DNA of 64,000 bases from Streptomyces sp. YS415. GTDB taxonomy: Bacteria > Actinomycetota > Actinomycetes > Streptomycetales > Streptomycetaceae. Position numbers and translations under genes: made by a program. Each line of letters opens with the position of its first letter. The stretch's first letter is position 1. Below, in pieces: positions 9,852 through 19,371 of this stretch. The notes beneath the pieces are model-generated. The model searched no databases, was not told the origin of the DNA, and saw nothing but the letters and a program-made list of their open reading frames with translations. Where the stretch lies: the NCBI RefSeq assembly GCF_023544665.1, contig NZ_JAMJFL010000001.1, forward strand, positions 248,001-312,000. The letters are read 5' to 3'.

Positions 9852-10276
9852 ACCTATGACGGTAATGGTCACCCCCTGTTCCGTCCCGTTGTGAGAGGGG
9901 ACAAAGAGCGTCAATGAGAGCGGTTGTGAGGTAACCCACAAGGCAGACGCGACCGCGTCTGTAGGAGTGAAATCCCTCCTCGTCCCGCTTCGCGCCGACC
10001 CCGGGCCGCGCCGCGCAGGCCGGTTGATTGACCGCGAGACAGGGTGGACTAAAGTGACGCGAAGCGGGAGGCGAGGCCTCCCCGCTGGACCGAACTTCCC
10101 GTAGGACCCGGCGCGCCCGCCGGAGATTCTCCCCACGTGCGCGGCGCGTACGTACGGCTCGGCCTCCTCCCGCTCCCGGCCGGCTGACGCTCCTGGCGCC
10201 GGCAGGCCCCCCGCCACCGGGGGAGGGCGGGGACCCCGCCCGGTGCGTACCGCCACGCCGGACCTGAGAGGGCCCC
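9852..10276. other. Divergent intergenic region, carbonic anhydrase / rsmH
   Basis: These 425 bp separate the divergent genes and carry their promoters. I found one good plus-strand promoter (10028-10055) and no coding frame with the expected codon bias. No mraZ gene is present ahead of rsmH. Confidence 0.6.
10028..10055 (+). promoter_or_regulatory. Candidate promoter of the dcw cluster (rsmH)
   Basis: TTGACC (10028-10033), a 16-nt spacer and TAAAGT (10050-10055) fit a housekeeping sigma promoter. The expected start is near 10062, giving a leader of about 215 nt before the TTG start codon. Confidence 0.45.
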
Positions 10277-11233
10277 TTGAGCCAGAGTCGACATGTCCCG
10301 GTGATGCTCCAGCGGTGCCTGGACATGTTGGCCCCCGCCCTCCAGGCCCCCGGAGCCGTCGTCGTCGACTGCACCCTCGGACTCGGCGGCCACAGCGAGG
10401 CCCTCCTGCAGCGGTTTCCCGAGGCCCGGCTCGTCGCCCTGGACCGGGACAAGGAGGCCCTGCGCCTGTCCGGCGAGCGACTCGCCCCCTTCGGTGAGCG
10501 GGCCACCCTGGTGCACGCCGTCTACGACGAACTGCCCGAGGTGCTCGACCGGCTCGGCCTCGCGCGCGTGCAGGGCGTCCTGTTCGACCTCGGGGTCTCC
10601 TCCATGCAGCTCGACGAGGCCGACCGCGGCTTCGCCTACGCCCAGGACGCGCCCCTGGACATGCGCATGGACCAGACGACCGGCGTCAGCGCCGCCGAGG
10701 TCCTCAACACCTACCCGCCGGGGGAACTCGTCCGGATCCTGCGCGCGTACGGCGAGGAGAAGCAGGCCAAGCGGATCGTGGCCGCCATCGTGCGCGAGCG
10801 CGCCAAGGAGCCCTTCTCCCGCAGCGCCCGGCTCGTGGAACTGATCCGGGACGCGCTGCCGCAGGCCGCCAAGCGCACCGGCGGCAACCCGGCCAAGCGC
10901 ACCTTCCAGGCCTTGCGCATCGAGGTCAACGGCGAGCTCTCCGTGCTGGAACGGGCCGTGCCGGCCGCCGTGAAGGCCCTCGACGTCGGCGGACGGATCG
11001 CCGTGCTGTCGTACCACTCGCTGGAGGACCGGCTGGTCAAGCAGGTCTTCGCGGCCGGCGCCGCCACCACCGCGCCGCCCGGTCTGCCCGTCGTCCCCGA
11101 GCAGTACCTGCCGCGGCTCAAGCTGCTCACGCGCGGTGCCGAACTTCCCACCGAGGACGAGGTCGCCGAGAACCGCCGGGCGGCACCGGCGCGGCTGCGC
11201 GGGGCGGAGCGCATCAGAAAGGACGTCGAGTGA
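10277..11233 (+). CDS. rsmH: 16S rRNA (cytosine(1402)-N(4))-methyltransferase RsmH (MraW)
   Basis: A 318-aa SAM-dependent methyltransferase acting on C1402 of 16S rRNA in the decoding site. The family-typical N-terminus [13 protein letters not shown] begins at residue 6. The only in-frame start that keeps it is TTG 10277, preceded by GAGAGGG. SAM motif I is [15 protein letters not shown] (about residues 30-44). The family signature [14 protein letters not shown] is at about 100-113, followed by [16 protein letters not shown]-terminal motifs [13 protein letters not shown] and [12 protein letters not shown] are complete. It is the first gene of the dcw cluster, followed 21 bp later by ftsL. Confidence 0.96.
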   Translation: MSQSRHVPVMLQRCLDMLAPALQAPGAVVVDCTLGLGGHSEALLQRFPEARLVALDRDKEALRLSGERLAPFGERATLVHAVYDELPEVLDRLGLARVQGVLFDLGVSSMQLDEADRGFAYAQDAPLDMRMDQTTGVSAAEVLNTYPPGELVRILRAYGEEKQAKRIVAAIVRERAKEPFSRSARLVELIRDALPQAAKRTGGNPAKRTFQALRIEVNGELSVLERAVPAAVKALDVGGRIAVLSYHSLEDRLVKQVFAAGAATTAPPGLPVVPEQYLPRLKLLTRGAELPTEDEVAENRRAAPARLRGAERIRKDVE

Positions 11234-11254
11234 GCCGTACTCACGGGAGGGCGT

Positions 11255-11713
11255 GTGAGTAGGAAACCCGAACTGAGGGGCAGGGCCGCCCGGCTCGCGC
11301 GGCTCTTCCCGACCGGACGGGGGCAGGCCGCCCGCACCCCCTTCGTCCTCCTGGTCGTCCTGCTCCTCGGCGGCGGTCTGATCGGGCTGCTGGTGCTGAA
11401 CTCCGCCCTGAGCGAGGGCGCGTTCCGGCTCGACGACCTCCAGAAGGAGACCAAGAGCCTCACCGACGAGGAGCAGGCGCTCCAGCGGGACGTCGACGCC
11501 TACTCCGCCCCCGAGGCCCTCCAGCGCCGGGCCCGTGACCTCGGCATGGTGCCGGGCGGCGACCCCGCCTTCCTCGACCCCGACGGCACGGTCAGGGGCG
11601 TCCCCGCCCCGGCCCCCGCCGACGTCCACCAGACGGCCGTACAGGATCCGCTGGTCCTGGCGCCCGAGGCGTTCGCGACCCCGCCCCCGACCCCCACGAT
11701 CCCCGGCAGGTGA
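11255..11713 (+). CDS. ftsL: Cell division protein FtsL-like (septum formation initiator family)
   Basis: A 152-aa bitopic membrane protein from GTG 11255, with GGGAGG 4 nt ahead. A basic cytoplasmic N-terminus (SRKPELRGRAARLARLF) leads into one membrane helix (about residues 29-50, FVLLVVLLLGGGLIGLLVL). A leucine-zipper-like coiled coil follows (LQKETKSLTDEEQALQRDV). The C-terminus is Pro-rich. Position between rsmH and ftsI is the classical ftsL slot. It should form the FtsQLB-type subcomplex with FtsQ and DivIC at the septum. Sequence conservation in this family is low, so the call relies on topology and location. Confidence 0.87.
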   Translation: MSRKPELRGRAARLARLFPTGRGQAARTPFVLLVVLLLGGGLIGLLVLNSALSEGAFRLDDLQKETKSLTDEEQALQRDVDAYSAPEALQRRARDLGMVPGGDPAFLDPDGTVRGVPAPAPADVHQTAVQDPLVLAPEAFATPPPTPTIPGR

Positions 11714-11720
11714 CGGAAGA

Positions 11721-13679
11721 GTGGCCGACTCAGGCAAGCAACCGCCGCGCCGCCGGGTGCCCGGGCCCGCACGGCCCGGCCGCCCGGCCGGCCGACGCGT
11801 CCCGGGCCCCGGCGCCCGCCCCGCCCGCCGCCCGGCGGCGCTCCGCCCCGCGGCCGCCCCGTCGCTCCGGCTGGGCAGCCCCCGCCCCCGGCTGCGCATG
11901 GTCAGCCTGGCGCTGACCCTCGTCCTGATCGCCTTCGTCGTACGCCTCCTCCAGGTCCAGGCCGTGGACGCCGGCACCTACGCCGCCAAGGCCGAGAAGA
12001 ACCGGTACGTCGGCTACACCCTGGCCGCCGAGCGCGGCGGCATCACCGACCGCAACGGCGTGGCCCTCGCGGCCAGCGTGGACGCGTACGACATCACCGC
12101 CGACCCCACCCTGTTCACGCGCAAGTCGCTGAAGGTCGGTGACGGGCCCGAGCAGGCCGCCGCGCTGCTCGCCCCGATCCTCGGCCAGGACCAGGCGGTG
12201 CTGACCAAGAAGCTCAAGGCGAAGGGCCAGTACGTCCTGCTCTCCAAGCGGCAGACCCCGCAGGTGTGGAAGCAGATCAAGGACCTCAAGAGCGCGCTCG
12301 CCACCAAGGCGGAGACCGACCCCGGCACGGCCAACGTCCTCGCCGGCGTCTTCTCGGTCGCCAGCAGCAAGCGGGTGTATCCCAACGGCGAGCTCGCCGC
12401 CGGGATACTGGGCTGGGTCAACTACGACGGCAAGGGCGGCGGCGGAGTCGAGCAGCAGTTCGACAAGGAACTGGCCGGCAAGGACGGCAAGATCCGCTAC
12501 GCCCAGTCCGGCGGCCGCCAGGTGCCCACCGCCGGCGGCTCCACCGAGACGCCCGCCGTGCCCGGCAGCGACGTCGAGCTCACCATCGACCGCGACATCC
12601 AGTGGGCCGCGCAGAACGCGATCAGCGAGCAGGTGGAGGAGTCCAAGGCCGACCGCGGCTATGTGATCGTCCAGGACACCAGGACCGGCGAGATCCTCGC
12701 CATGGCCAACTCGCCCGGCTTCGACCCCAACGACCTCTCCAAGGCCGACGGCGCCTCCCTGCACAACTGGAGCCTGGAGGACGCCTACGAGCCCGGCTCG
12801 ACGGCCAAGGTGATGTCGATGGCCGCCGTGCTGGAGGAGGGCGTGGCCACCCCCGGCACGCATGTCGTCGTGCCCAACCGGCTGCACCGCGGCGACCGGC
12901 TCTTCAAGGACGACATCGACCACGAGACCTGGTACCTCACGCTCAACGGCGTGCTCGCCAAGTCCAGCAACATCGGCACCATCCTGGCCACCGGGCAACT
13001 GGGCAGGACGCAGCCGGAGTCCAACAAGGTCCTCTACTCCTACCTGCGCAAGTTCGGCCTCGGCAGCTACACCGGACTCGGCTTCCCCGGCGAGACCAAG
13101 GGCATCCTCGCCCCGCCGGACCAGTGGTCGACCTCGCAGCAGTACACGATTCCTTTCGGCCAGGGCGTCTCCATCAACGCGATGCAGGCGGCCTCCGTCT
13201 ACTCGACCATCGCCAACGGCGGCGTACGCGTCGAACCCACCCTGGTGCGCGGCACCAAGGGGGCCGACGGACGCTTCACCCCCGCCCAGAAGCCCGAGAA
13301 GACACGGGTGGTCAGCGCCAGGACCGCGAAGACCCTGGCCCGGATGCTGGAGTCGGTGGTGGACGACCGCGAGGGCACGGGCACCAAGGCGCGCATCCCC
13401 GGCTACCGGGTCGCGGGCAAGACCGGTACGGCCAACCGTGTGGATCCGGCCACCGGCAAGTACCGCGGCTACACCTCGTCGTTCGCCGGATTCGCGCCCG
13501 CCGACCAGCCGCGGATCACCGTCTACTGCGCCATCCAGAACGCCACCGAGGGCAACTACTTCGGCGGCCAGATCTGCGGGCCCGTCTACAAGCAAGTCAT
13601 GGAGTTCGCCCTGAAGACCCTCCAGGTCCCGCCGACCGGAGCCCCGGCCGCCAAGCTCCCGGTCACCTTCTCGCCCTGA
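11721..13679 (+). CDS. ftsI: Septal peptidoglycan transpeptidase FtsI (class B PBP)
   Basis: A 652-aa class B penicillin-binding protein. GTG 11721 lies 7 nt after the ftsL stop; the open frame extends upstream inside ftsL but without homology. The order is a Pro/Arg-rich cytoplasmic tail (about residues 1-60), one membrane helix (VSLALTLVLIAFVVRLLQV), the PBP dimerisation domain starting at AERGGITDRNGVALA, and the transpeptidase domain. Active-site motifs are intact: STAK with nucleophile Ser (about residue 359), SSN (about 414) and KTGT (about 566). It cross-links septal peptidoglycan with FtsW. In Streptomyces it is needed for sporulation septa but not for hyphal growth. Confidence 0.96.
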   Translation: MADSGKQPPRRRVPGPARPGRPAGRRVPGPGARPARRPAALRPAAAPSLRLGSPRPRLRMVSLALTLVLIAFVVRLLQVQAVDAGTYAAKAEKNRYVGYTLAAERGGITDRNGVALAASVDAYDITADPTLFTRKSLKVGDGPEQAAALLAPILGQDQAVLTKKLKAKGQYVLLSKRQTPQVWKQIKDLKSALATKAETDPGTANVLAGVFSVASSKRVYPNGELAAGILGWVNYDGKGGGGVEQQFDKELAGKDGKIRYAQSGGRQVPTAGGSTETPAVPGSDVELTIDRDIQWAAQNAISEQVEESKADRGYVIVQDTRTGEILAMANSPGFDPNDLSKADGASLHNWSLEDAYEPGSTAKVMSMAAVLEEGVATPGTHVVVPNRLHRGDRLFKDDIDHETWYLTLNGVLAKSSNIGTILATGQLGRTQPESNKVLYSYLRKFGLGSYTGLGFPGETKGILAPPDQWSTSQQYTIPFGQGVSINAMQAASVYSTIANGGVRVEPTLVRGTKGADGRFTPAQKPEKTRVVSARTAKTLARMLESVVDDREGTGTKARIPGYRVAGKTGTANRVDPATGKYRGYTSSFAGFAPADQPRITVYCAIQNATEGNYFGGQICGPVYKQVMEFALKTLQVPPTGAPAAKLPVTFSP

Positions 13680-13707
13680 TCGTCCCCGAGCAGCCAGGAA
13701 CCACCTC

Positions 13708-15363
13708 GTGACAACGATCACCCCCGATCCCGGGAACCACGGACCCTCCGCCGCCTCGCTTCGCTCCGAGGCGGGTGGGCCCGGTACGCTCACCGCCGTG
13801 CCACACGCTGATCAGTCCCAAATCACCCAGAAGGGCGCACCCGTGACATATCCCGGGCCGCCCAGGCCGGTCCAGGTCTCCGCCGCACCCCTCGCGGAAC
13901 TCGCCGACCAGCTGGGTGCCGCGCGGCCGGGTCAGGACGCCGAGGTCACGGGTATCACCCACGACTCGCGGGCCGTCCGTCCCGGCGACCTGTACGCCGC
14001 TCTGCCGGGCGCCCGCCTGCACGGCGCCGACTTCGTCACCCAGGCCGCCGGCCTCGGCGCGGTCGCCGTGCTCACCGATCCGACCGGCGCCGAACGCGCC
14101 GCCGCGACCGGCCTGCCCGTGCTGGTCGTGGACGACCCGCGCGGACGGATGGGCGAACTGGCGGCCACGATCTACGGCCACCCCGGCCGCGATCTGCTCC
14201 AGATCGGCATCACCGGTACCTCCGGCAAGACCACCACCGCCTATCTCGTCGAGGGCGGCCTGAGGACGGCCCGCTCCACCGGCCTGATCGGCACGGTCGA
14301 GATGCGCATCGGCGACGAGCGCATCAAGTCCGAGCGCACCACCCCCGAGGCCACCGACCTCCAGGCCCTCTTCGCCGTCATGCGCGAACGCGGTGTCGAG
14401 GCGGTCGCCATGGAGGTCTCCAGCCACGCGCTGGTCCTCGGCCGGGTCGACGGCTGCGTCTTCGACATCGCCGTCTTCACCAACCTCAGCCCGGAACACA
14501 TGGAGTTCCACTCCGACATGGAGGACTACTTCCGGGCCAAGGCGCAGCTGTTCACGCCGCGGCGCAGCCGGCTCGGGGTCGTCAACCTCGACGACGAGTA
14601 CGGCCGCAGGCTCACCAAGGAAGCCACGGTCCCCGTCGTCACCTTCTCCGCCGAGGGCAACCCCGACGCCGACTGGCGCGCCGAGGACGTCCAGGTCGGG
14701 CCCATGGACTCGACGTTCACGGTGATCGGCCCGAAGGGCGAGCGGATCGACGCCCGTTCGCCGCTGGCCGGCCCGTTCAACGTGGCCAACACCCTCGCCT
14801 CGATCGTCGCCCTGGCGGTGGCCGGCCTCGACCCGCAGTCCGCCGCCGACGGCATCTCCGCCGTCCCCGGCGTGCCCGGCCGGCTGGAGCGGGTCGACGC
14901 GGGCCAGCCCTATCTCGCGGTCGTCGACTACGCCCACAAGACCGACGCGGTCGAATCCGTGCTGCGGGCCCTGCGCAAGGTGACGAGCGGTCGCCTGCAC
15001 ATCGTGCTCGGCTGCGGCGGCGACCGGGACCGGACCAAGCGGGCGCCGATGGGCGCCGCCGCGGCCCGCCTCGCCGACACCGCCGTACTGACCTCCGACA
15101 ACCCCCGCTCCGAGGACCCCCTCGCGATCCTCGCGACCATGCTGGAGGGCGCGGCGTCCGTGCCCTCCCACGAGCGCGGCGAGGTCCAGGTCTTCGAGGA
15201 CCGGGCCGCCGCCATCGCCGCCGCCGTCGCCCGGGCCCGGCCCGGGGACACCGTGCTGATCGCGGGCAAGGGCCATGAGCAGGGCCAGGACATCGCCGGG
15301 GTGGTGCGTCCCTTCGACGACCGCCAGGTGCTTCGCGAAGCTATCCAGCAGACCCAGGGATGA
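13708..15363 (+). CDS. murE: UDP-MurNAc-tripeptide synthetase MurE (diaminopimelate-adding)
   Basis: A 551-aa Mur ligase that adds diaminopimelate to UDP-MurNAc-Ala-Glu. GTG 13708 has AGGAA ahead of it; the first 45 residues are not part of the conserved fold, and GTG 13843 (VTYPGPPRPVQ) is an alternative start. The N-terminal substrate domain has ITHDSRAVRPGDLYAALPG. The ATP loop is GTSGKTTT (about residues 170-177). The lysine-carbamate and metal region is present, and DNPRSEDP (about 463-470) is the DAP-specific signature. Streptomyces wall contains LL-DAP, so that isomer is the likely substrate, which is knowledge of the genus rather than something read here. It is followed by murF after 4 bp. 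Confidence 0.95.
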   Translation: MTTITPDPGNHGPSAASLRSEAGGPGTLTAVPHADQSQITQKGAPVTYPGPPRPVQVSAAPLAELADQLGAARPGQDAEVTGITHDSRAVRPGDLYAALPGARLHGADFVTQAAGLGAVAVLTDPTGAERAAATGLPVLVVDDPRGRMGELAATIYGHPGRDLLQIGITGTSGKTTTAYLVEGGLRTARSTGLIGTVEMRIGDERIKSERTTPEATDLQALFAVMRERGVEAVAMEVSSHALVLGRVDGCVFDIAVFTNLSPEHMEFHSDMEDYFRAKAQLFTPRRSRLGVVNLDDEYGRRLTKEATVPVVTFSAEGNPDADWRAEDVQVGPMDSTFTVIGPKGERIDARSPLAGPFNVANTLASIVALAVAGLDPQSAADGISAVPGVPGRLERVDAGQPYLAVVDYAHKTDAVESVLRALRKVTSGRLHIVLGCGGDRDRTKRAPMGAAAARLADTAVLTSDNPRSEDPLAILATMLEGAASVPSHERGEVQVFEDRAAAIAAAVARARPGDTVLIAGKGHEQGQDIAGVVRPFDDRQVLREAIQQTQG

Positions 15364-15367
15364 ACTT

Positions 15368-16783
15368 GTGATCGCCCTCTCCCTCGCCGAGATCGCAGAA
15401 GTCGTCGGCGGGCAGACGCACGACATACCGGATCCGTCGGTACAGGTCACCGGACCGGTCGTCCGGGACTCCCGTGAGGTGGAGCCCGGCAGCCTCTTCG
15501 TCGCCTTCGCCGGCGAGCGGGTCGACGGCCACGACTTCGCGGCCCAGGTCGTCGGGGCGGGCGCGGCGGCCGTGCTGGCCTCCCGGCCCGTCGGCGTGCC
15601 CGCGATCGTCGTGGACGACGTCCAGAGCGCCCTCGGCGCCCTCGCCCGGCACGTCGTACGACGGCTCGGCGCCACCCTGGTGGCCCTCACCGGGTCCGCG
15701 GGCAAGACCAGCACCAAGGACCTGATCGCCCAGGTGCTCCAGCGCAAGGCGCCCACGGTGTTCACGCCCGGCTCCCTCAACAACGAGATCGGGCTGCCGC
15801 TGACCGCCCTGTCCGCCACCGAGGAAACCCGCTTCCTGGTGCTGGAGATGGGCGCCCGGGGCATCGGCCACATCCGCTACCTCACCGAGCTGACGCCCCC
15901 GAAGGTCGGCCTCGTCCTCAACGTCGGCTCCGCCCACATCGGCGAGTTCGGCGGCCGCGAGCAGATCGCGGTGGCCAAGGGCGAACTCGTGGAGTCACTG
16001 CCGCCCGCGGAGGACGGCGGGACCGCGATCCTCAACGCGGACGACCCCTTGGTACGGGCCATGGCCTCCCGTACACAGGCGAAGGTGCTCCTCTTCGGCG
16101 AGTGCGACGAAGCGGACGTACGCGCCGAGAACGTACGACTCACGGACAGCGGACAGCCCGCCTTCCTGCTTCGCACACCCTCCGGTGCAAGCGAAGTGAC
16201 CATGCGCCTGTACGGTGAGCACCACGTGTCGAACGCGCTCGCCGCGGCCGCCGTCGCCCACGAGCTGGGCATGTCCGCGGAAGAGATCGCCACCGCGCTC
16301 TCCGAGGCGGGCTCCCTCTCCCGCTGGCGGATGGAGGTCACCGAGCGCCCGGACGGCGTGACGGTCGTCAACGACGCCTACAACGCGAACCCCGAGTCCA
16401 TGCGAGCCGCCCTGCGCGCGCTCGCGGCGATGGGCAAGGGACGTCGTACGTGGGCGGTGCTCGGCAAGATGGCCGAGCTCGGGGACGAGGCGCTCGCCGA
16501 GCACGACGCGGTCGGACGGCTCGCCGTCCGGCTCAACGTCAGCAAGCTCGTCGCGGTCGGGGGCAGGGAAGCGTCCTGGCTGCAACTGGGCGCATATAAC
16601 GAGGGTTCGTGGGGTGAGGAGTCGGTGCACGTGTCCGACGCACAGGCGGCGGTCGACCTGTTGCGCAGCGAGTTGCGCCCGGGGGACGTCGTACTCGTGA
16701 AGGCGTCCCGGTCGGTCGGCCTCGAGAGCGTGGCGCAGGCGCTCGTCGAGACCGGTGCCGAGGGTGAGGTTTCCGCCCGATGA
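15368..16783 (+). CDS. murF: UDP-MurNAc-pentapeptide synthetase MurF
   Basis: A 471-aa Mur ligase that joins D-Ala-D-Ala to the UDP-MurNAc-tripeptide. GTG 15368 follows the murE stop by 4 nt, and the protein begins [15 protein letters not shown], the family N-terminus. The frame remains open back to 15275 inside murE, but that part is out of family. The substrate domain has [19 protein letters not shown], the ATP loop is [10 protein letters not shown] (about residues 108-117) and the central domain contains [11 protein letters not shown]. The C-terminal domain has [17 protein letters not shown]. Its TGA overlaps the mraY ATG as ATGA. Confidence 0.95.
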   Translation: MIALSLAEIAEVVGGQTHDIPDPSVQVTGPVVRDSREVEPGSLFVAFAGERVDGHDFAAQVVGAGAAAVLASRPVGVPAIVVDDVQSALGALARHVVRRLGATLVALTGSAGKTSTKDLIAQVLQRKAPTVFTPGSLNNEIGLPLTALSATEETRFLVLEMGARGIGHIRYLTELTPPKVGLVLNVGSAHIGEFGGREQIAVAKGELVESLPPAEDGGTAILNADDPLVRAMASRTQAKVLLFGECDEADVRAENVRLTDSGQPAFLLRTPSGASEVTMRLYGEHHVSNALAAAAVAHELGMSAEEIATALSEAGSLSRWRMEVTERPDGVTVVNDAYNANPESMRAALRALAAMGKGRRTWAVLGKMAELGDEALAEHDAVGRLAVRLNVSKLVAVGGREASWLQLGAYNEGSWGEESVHVSDAQAAVDLLRSELRPGDVVLVKASRSVGLESVAQALVETGAEGEVSAR

Positions 16784-17853
16784 TGAAGCAGATCCTGTTC
16801 GCAGGAGTCATTGGTCTGTTCCTGACGCTGATCGGCACCCCGCTGCTGATCAAACTCCTCGCCCGCAAGGGCTACGGCCAGTACATCCGGGACGACGGCC
16901 CGCGCACGCACGGCAGCAAGCGCGGTACGCCGACCATGGGCGGTATCGCCTTCATCCTGGCGACGGTCGCCGCGTACTTCCTGTCGAAGCTCATCACGGG
17001 CAAGCCGCCGACCTACTCCGGTGTGCTGGTGCTCGGCCTGATGGTCGGCATGGGCCTGGTCGGCTTCCTCGACGACTACATCAAGATCGTCAAGCGGCGG
17101 TCGCTGGGTCTGCGGGCGAAGGCGAAGATGGCCGGGCAGCTGCTCGGCGGTATCGCCTTCGCGGTGCTCTCGCTGCAGTTCGCCGACGCCCGCGGCAACA
17201 CCCCGGCCTCCACGAAGCTTTCGTTCATCACGGACTTCGGCTGGACGATCGGTCCGGTGCTGTTCGTGGTGTGGGCGCTGTTCATGATCCTCGCGATGTC
17301 GAACGGCGTGAACCTCACCGACGGTCTGGACGGTCTGGCCACCGGCGCCTCCGTACTGGTCTTCGGCGCCTACACGTTCATCGGTGTCTGGCAGTACCAG
17401 GAGTCCTGCGCCAACGCGAACACGCTGACCAACCCGGGCGCCTGCTACGAGGTCCGCGACCCGCTCGACCTCGCCGTGGTCTCCGCCGCGCTGATGGGCG
17501 CCTGCCTGGGCTTCCTGTGGTGGAACACCTCGCCGGCCAAGATCTTCATGGGTGACACCGGTTCGCTGGCGCTCGGCGGTGTGCTCGCCGGTCTCGCCAT
17601 CTGCTCGCGCACCGAGCTGCTGCTCGCCATCCTCGGCGGCCTGTTCGTCCTGATCACCATGTCGGTGGTCATCCAGGTCGGCTCGTTCCGGCTCACCGGC
17701 AAGCGGGTCTTCCGGATGGCGCCACTGCAGCACCACTTCGAGCTCAAGGGCTGGTCCGAGGTACTCGTGGTGGTCCGCTTCTGGATCATCCAGGGCATCT
17801 GTGTGATCGTCGGCCTGGGTCTCTTCTACGCGGGATGGGCAGCAGAAAAGTGA
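16780..17853 (+). CDS. mraY: Phospho-N-acetylmuramoyl-pentapeptide-transferase MraY
   Basis: A 357-aa integral membrane enzyme that transfers phospho-MurNAc-pentapeptide to undecaprenyl phosphate, making lipid I. ATG 16780 overlaps the murF stop; a second ATG at 16783 is equally possible. About ten membrane helices are seen. Signature motifs are [10 protein letters not shown] (about residues 47-56) and FLDDYIKI (about 95-102, with the adjacent Asp pair). Further motifs are [23 protein letters not shown] and [11 protein letters not shown] near the end. It works with MurG to make lipid II on the inner membrane face. The last 19 bp overlap the predicted murD start. Confidence 0.96.
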   Translation: MMKQILFAGVIGLFLTLIGTPLLIKLLARKGYGQYIRDDGPRTHGSKRGTPTMGGIAFILATVAAYFLSKLITGKPPTYSGVLVLGLMVGMGLVGFLDDYIKIVKRRSLGLRAKAKMAGQLLGGIAFAVLSLQFADARGNTPASTKLSFITDFGWTIGPVLFVVWALFMILAMSNGVNLTDGLDGLATGASVLVFGAYTFIGVWQYQESCANANTLTNPGACYEVRDPLDLAVVSAALMGACLGFLWWNTSPAKIFMGDTGSLALGGVLAGLAICSRTELLLAILGGLFVLITMSVVIQVGSFRLTGKRVFRMAPLQHHFELKGWSEVLVVVRFWIIQGICVIVGLGLFYAGWAAEK

Positions 17854-19274
17854 CCTCCTCGGAGTCCTCCGACTGGCAGGGCAAGCACGTCACCGTCGCC
17901 GGGCTCGGTGTCTCCGGCATCCCGGCGGCCAAGGTGCTGCACGGTCTGGGCGCGCGGGTCACCGTCGTCAACGACGGCGACGACGCACGCGCGCGTGAAC
18001 AGGCCGCGGGGCTGGAGGAGCTGGGCGTCACGGTCCGCCTCGGCGACGGCGCGACCCTGCCCGAGGGCACCGAACTCATCGTCACCGCCCCCGGCTGGAA
18101 GCCGGACAAGCCCCTGTTCGTGGCGGCCGCCGCGGCGGGCGTCCCGGTGTGGGGCGACGTCGAACTCGCCTGGCGGCTGCGCGGCCCTGACGCCGCGCCC
18201 TGGCTCGCGGTCACCGGCACCAACGGCAAGACCACGACGGTCCAGATGCTCGCCTCCATCCTGAAGGCGGCAGGCCTGCGCACGGCCGCCGTCGGCAACA
18301 TCGGCGTCTCCCTGCTGGACGCGGTCCTCGGCGACGAGGAGTACGACGTCCTCGCCGTGGAGCTGTCCAGCTACCAGCTCCACTGGGCGCCCTCCCTGCG
18401 CGCCCACTCGGCCGCCGTACTGAACCTCGCCCCCGACCACCTCGACTGGCACGGCTCCATGGAGGCGTACGCCGCCGACAAGGGCCGTATCTACGAGGGC
18501 AATCGCGTCGCCTGTGTCTACAACGCCGCCGACAAGGCGACCGAGGACCTGGTGCGCGAGGCGGACGTCGAGGAGGGCTGCCGGGCCATCGGCTTCACCC
18601 TCGGCACCCCGGGCCCGTCCCAACTCGGCGTCGTCGAGGGAATCCTGGTCGACCGCGCCTTCGTGGAGAACCGGCAGAAGAACGCCCAGGAGCTCGCCGA
18701 GGTCTCCGACGTCACCCCGCCGGCCCCGCACAACATCGCCAACGCCCTTGCGGCGGCGGCCCTCGCCCGCGCCTTCGGCGTGCCCGCCGGGGCCGTACGC
18801 GACGGCCTGCGCGCCTTCACCCCGGACGCCCACCGCATCGCGCATGTGGCGGACGTCGACGGGGTCGCCTACGTCGACGACTCCAAGGCCACCAACACCC
18901 ACGCGGCGCAAGCCTCGTTGGCCGCCTACGAGTCGATCGTGTGGATCGCGGGCGGACTGGCCAAGGGCGCCACCTTCGATGAGCTGGTCGCCCAGTCGGC
19001 GAAGCGGCTGCGCGGGGTCGTCCTGATCGGCGCCGACCGGGCGCTGATCCGCGAAGCCCTCACGCGACACGCCCCGGAAGTACCGGTCGTGGACCTCGAC
19101 CGGACCGACACTGGGGCGATGCTCGCGGCTGTCCAGGAGGCCCGGCGGCTCGCCACCGCGGGCGACACGGTGCTGCTGGCCCCGGCCTGCGCCTCGATGG
19201 ACATGTTCGCCAACTACAACAAGCGCGGTGACGCGTTCGCGGAGGCGGTCCGCGAACTCGGAGCCGGCGCCTGA
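17835..19274 (+). CDS. murD: UDP-N-acetylmuramoylalanine-D-glutamate ligase MurD
   Basis: A 479-aa Mur ligase adding D-Glu to UDP-MurNAc-Ala. Two starts are possible: ATG 17835, used here, or GTG 17850, which forms a GTGA overlap with the mraY stop. Neither has a strong ribosome site, consistent with coupling to mraY. The N-terminal Rossmann-like domain has [18 protein letters not shown]. The ATP loop is GTNGKTTT (about residues 127-134). Central motifs ELSSYQLHW and [13 protein letters not shown] are present, and the C-terminal domain has [11 protein letters not shown]. About 97 bp separate it from ftsW, the largest gap so far in the cluster, so a secondary promoter there is possible. Confidence 0.95.
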   Translation: MGSRKVTSSESSDWQGKHVTVAGLGVSGIPAAKVLHGLGARVTVVNDGDDARAREQAAGLEELGVTVRLGDGATLPEGTELIVTAPGWKPDKPLFVAAAAAGVPVWGDVELAWRLRGPDAAPWLAVTGTNGKTTTVQMLASILKAAGLRTAAVGNIGVSLLDAVLGDEEYDVLAVELSSYQLHWAPSLRAHSAAVLNLAPDHLDWHGSMEAYAADKGRIYEGNRVACVYNAADKATEDLVREADVEEGCRAIGFTLGTPGPSQLGVVEGILVDRAFVENRQKNAQELAEVSDVTPPAPHNIANALAAAALARAFGVPAGAVRDGLRAFTPDAHRIAHVADVDGVAYVDDSKATNTHAAQASLAAYESIVWIAGGLAKGATFDELVAQSAKRLRGVVLIGADRALIREALTRHAPEVPVVDLDRTDTGAMLAAVQEARRLATAGDTVLLAPACASMDMFANYNKRGDAFAEAVRELGAGA

Positions 19275-19371
19275 CGGCGAGGTCCCGGCAGCCTAGGGTG
19301 CATCGGGACCCTTGGAGGGACGGTGACTCGGATGTGGCTCGGGTTCGGTGGGTGCGTGCGAGGAGCCGGTG

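Noticed and set aside
11730..13793. Minus-strand open frame of 687 codons opposite ftsI
   Set aside because: Composition artefact of the high-GC third codon position in ftsI.
13663..15873. Minus-strand open frame of 736 codons opposite murE/murF
   Set aside because: Runs across two real genes and their junction; no domain or start signal.
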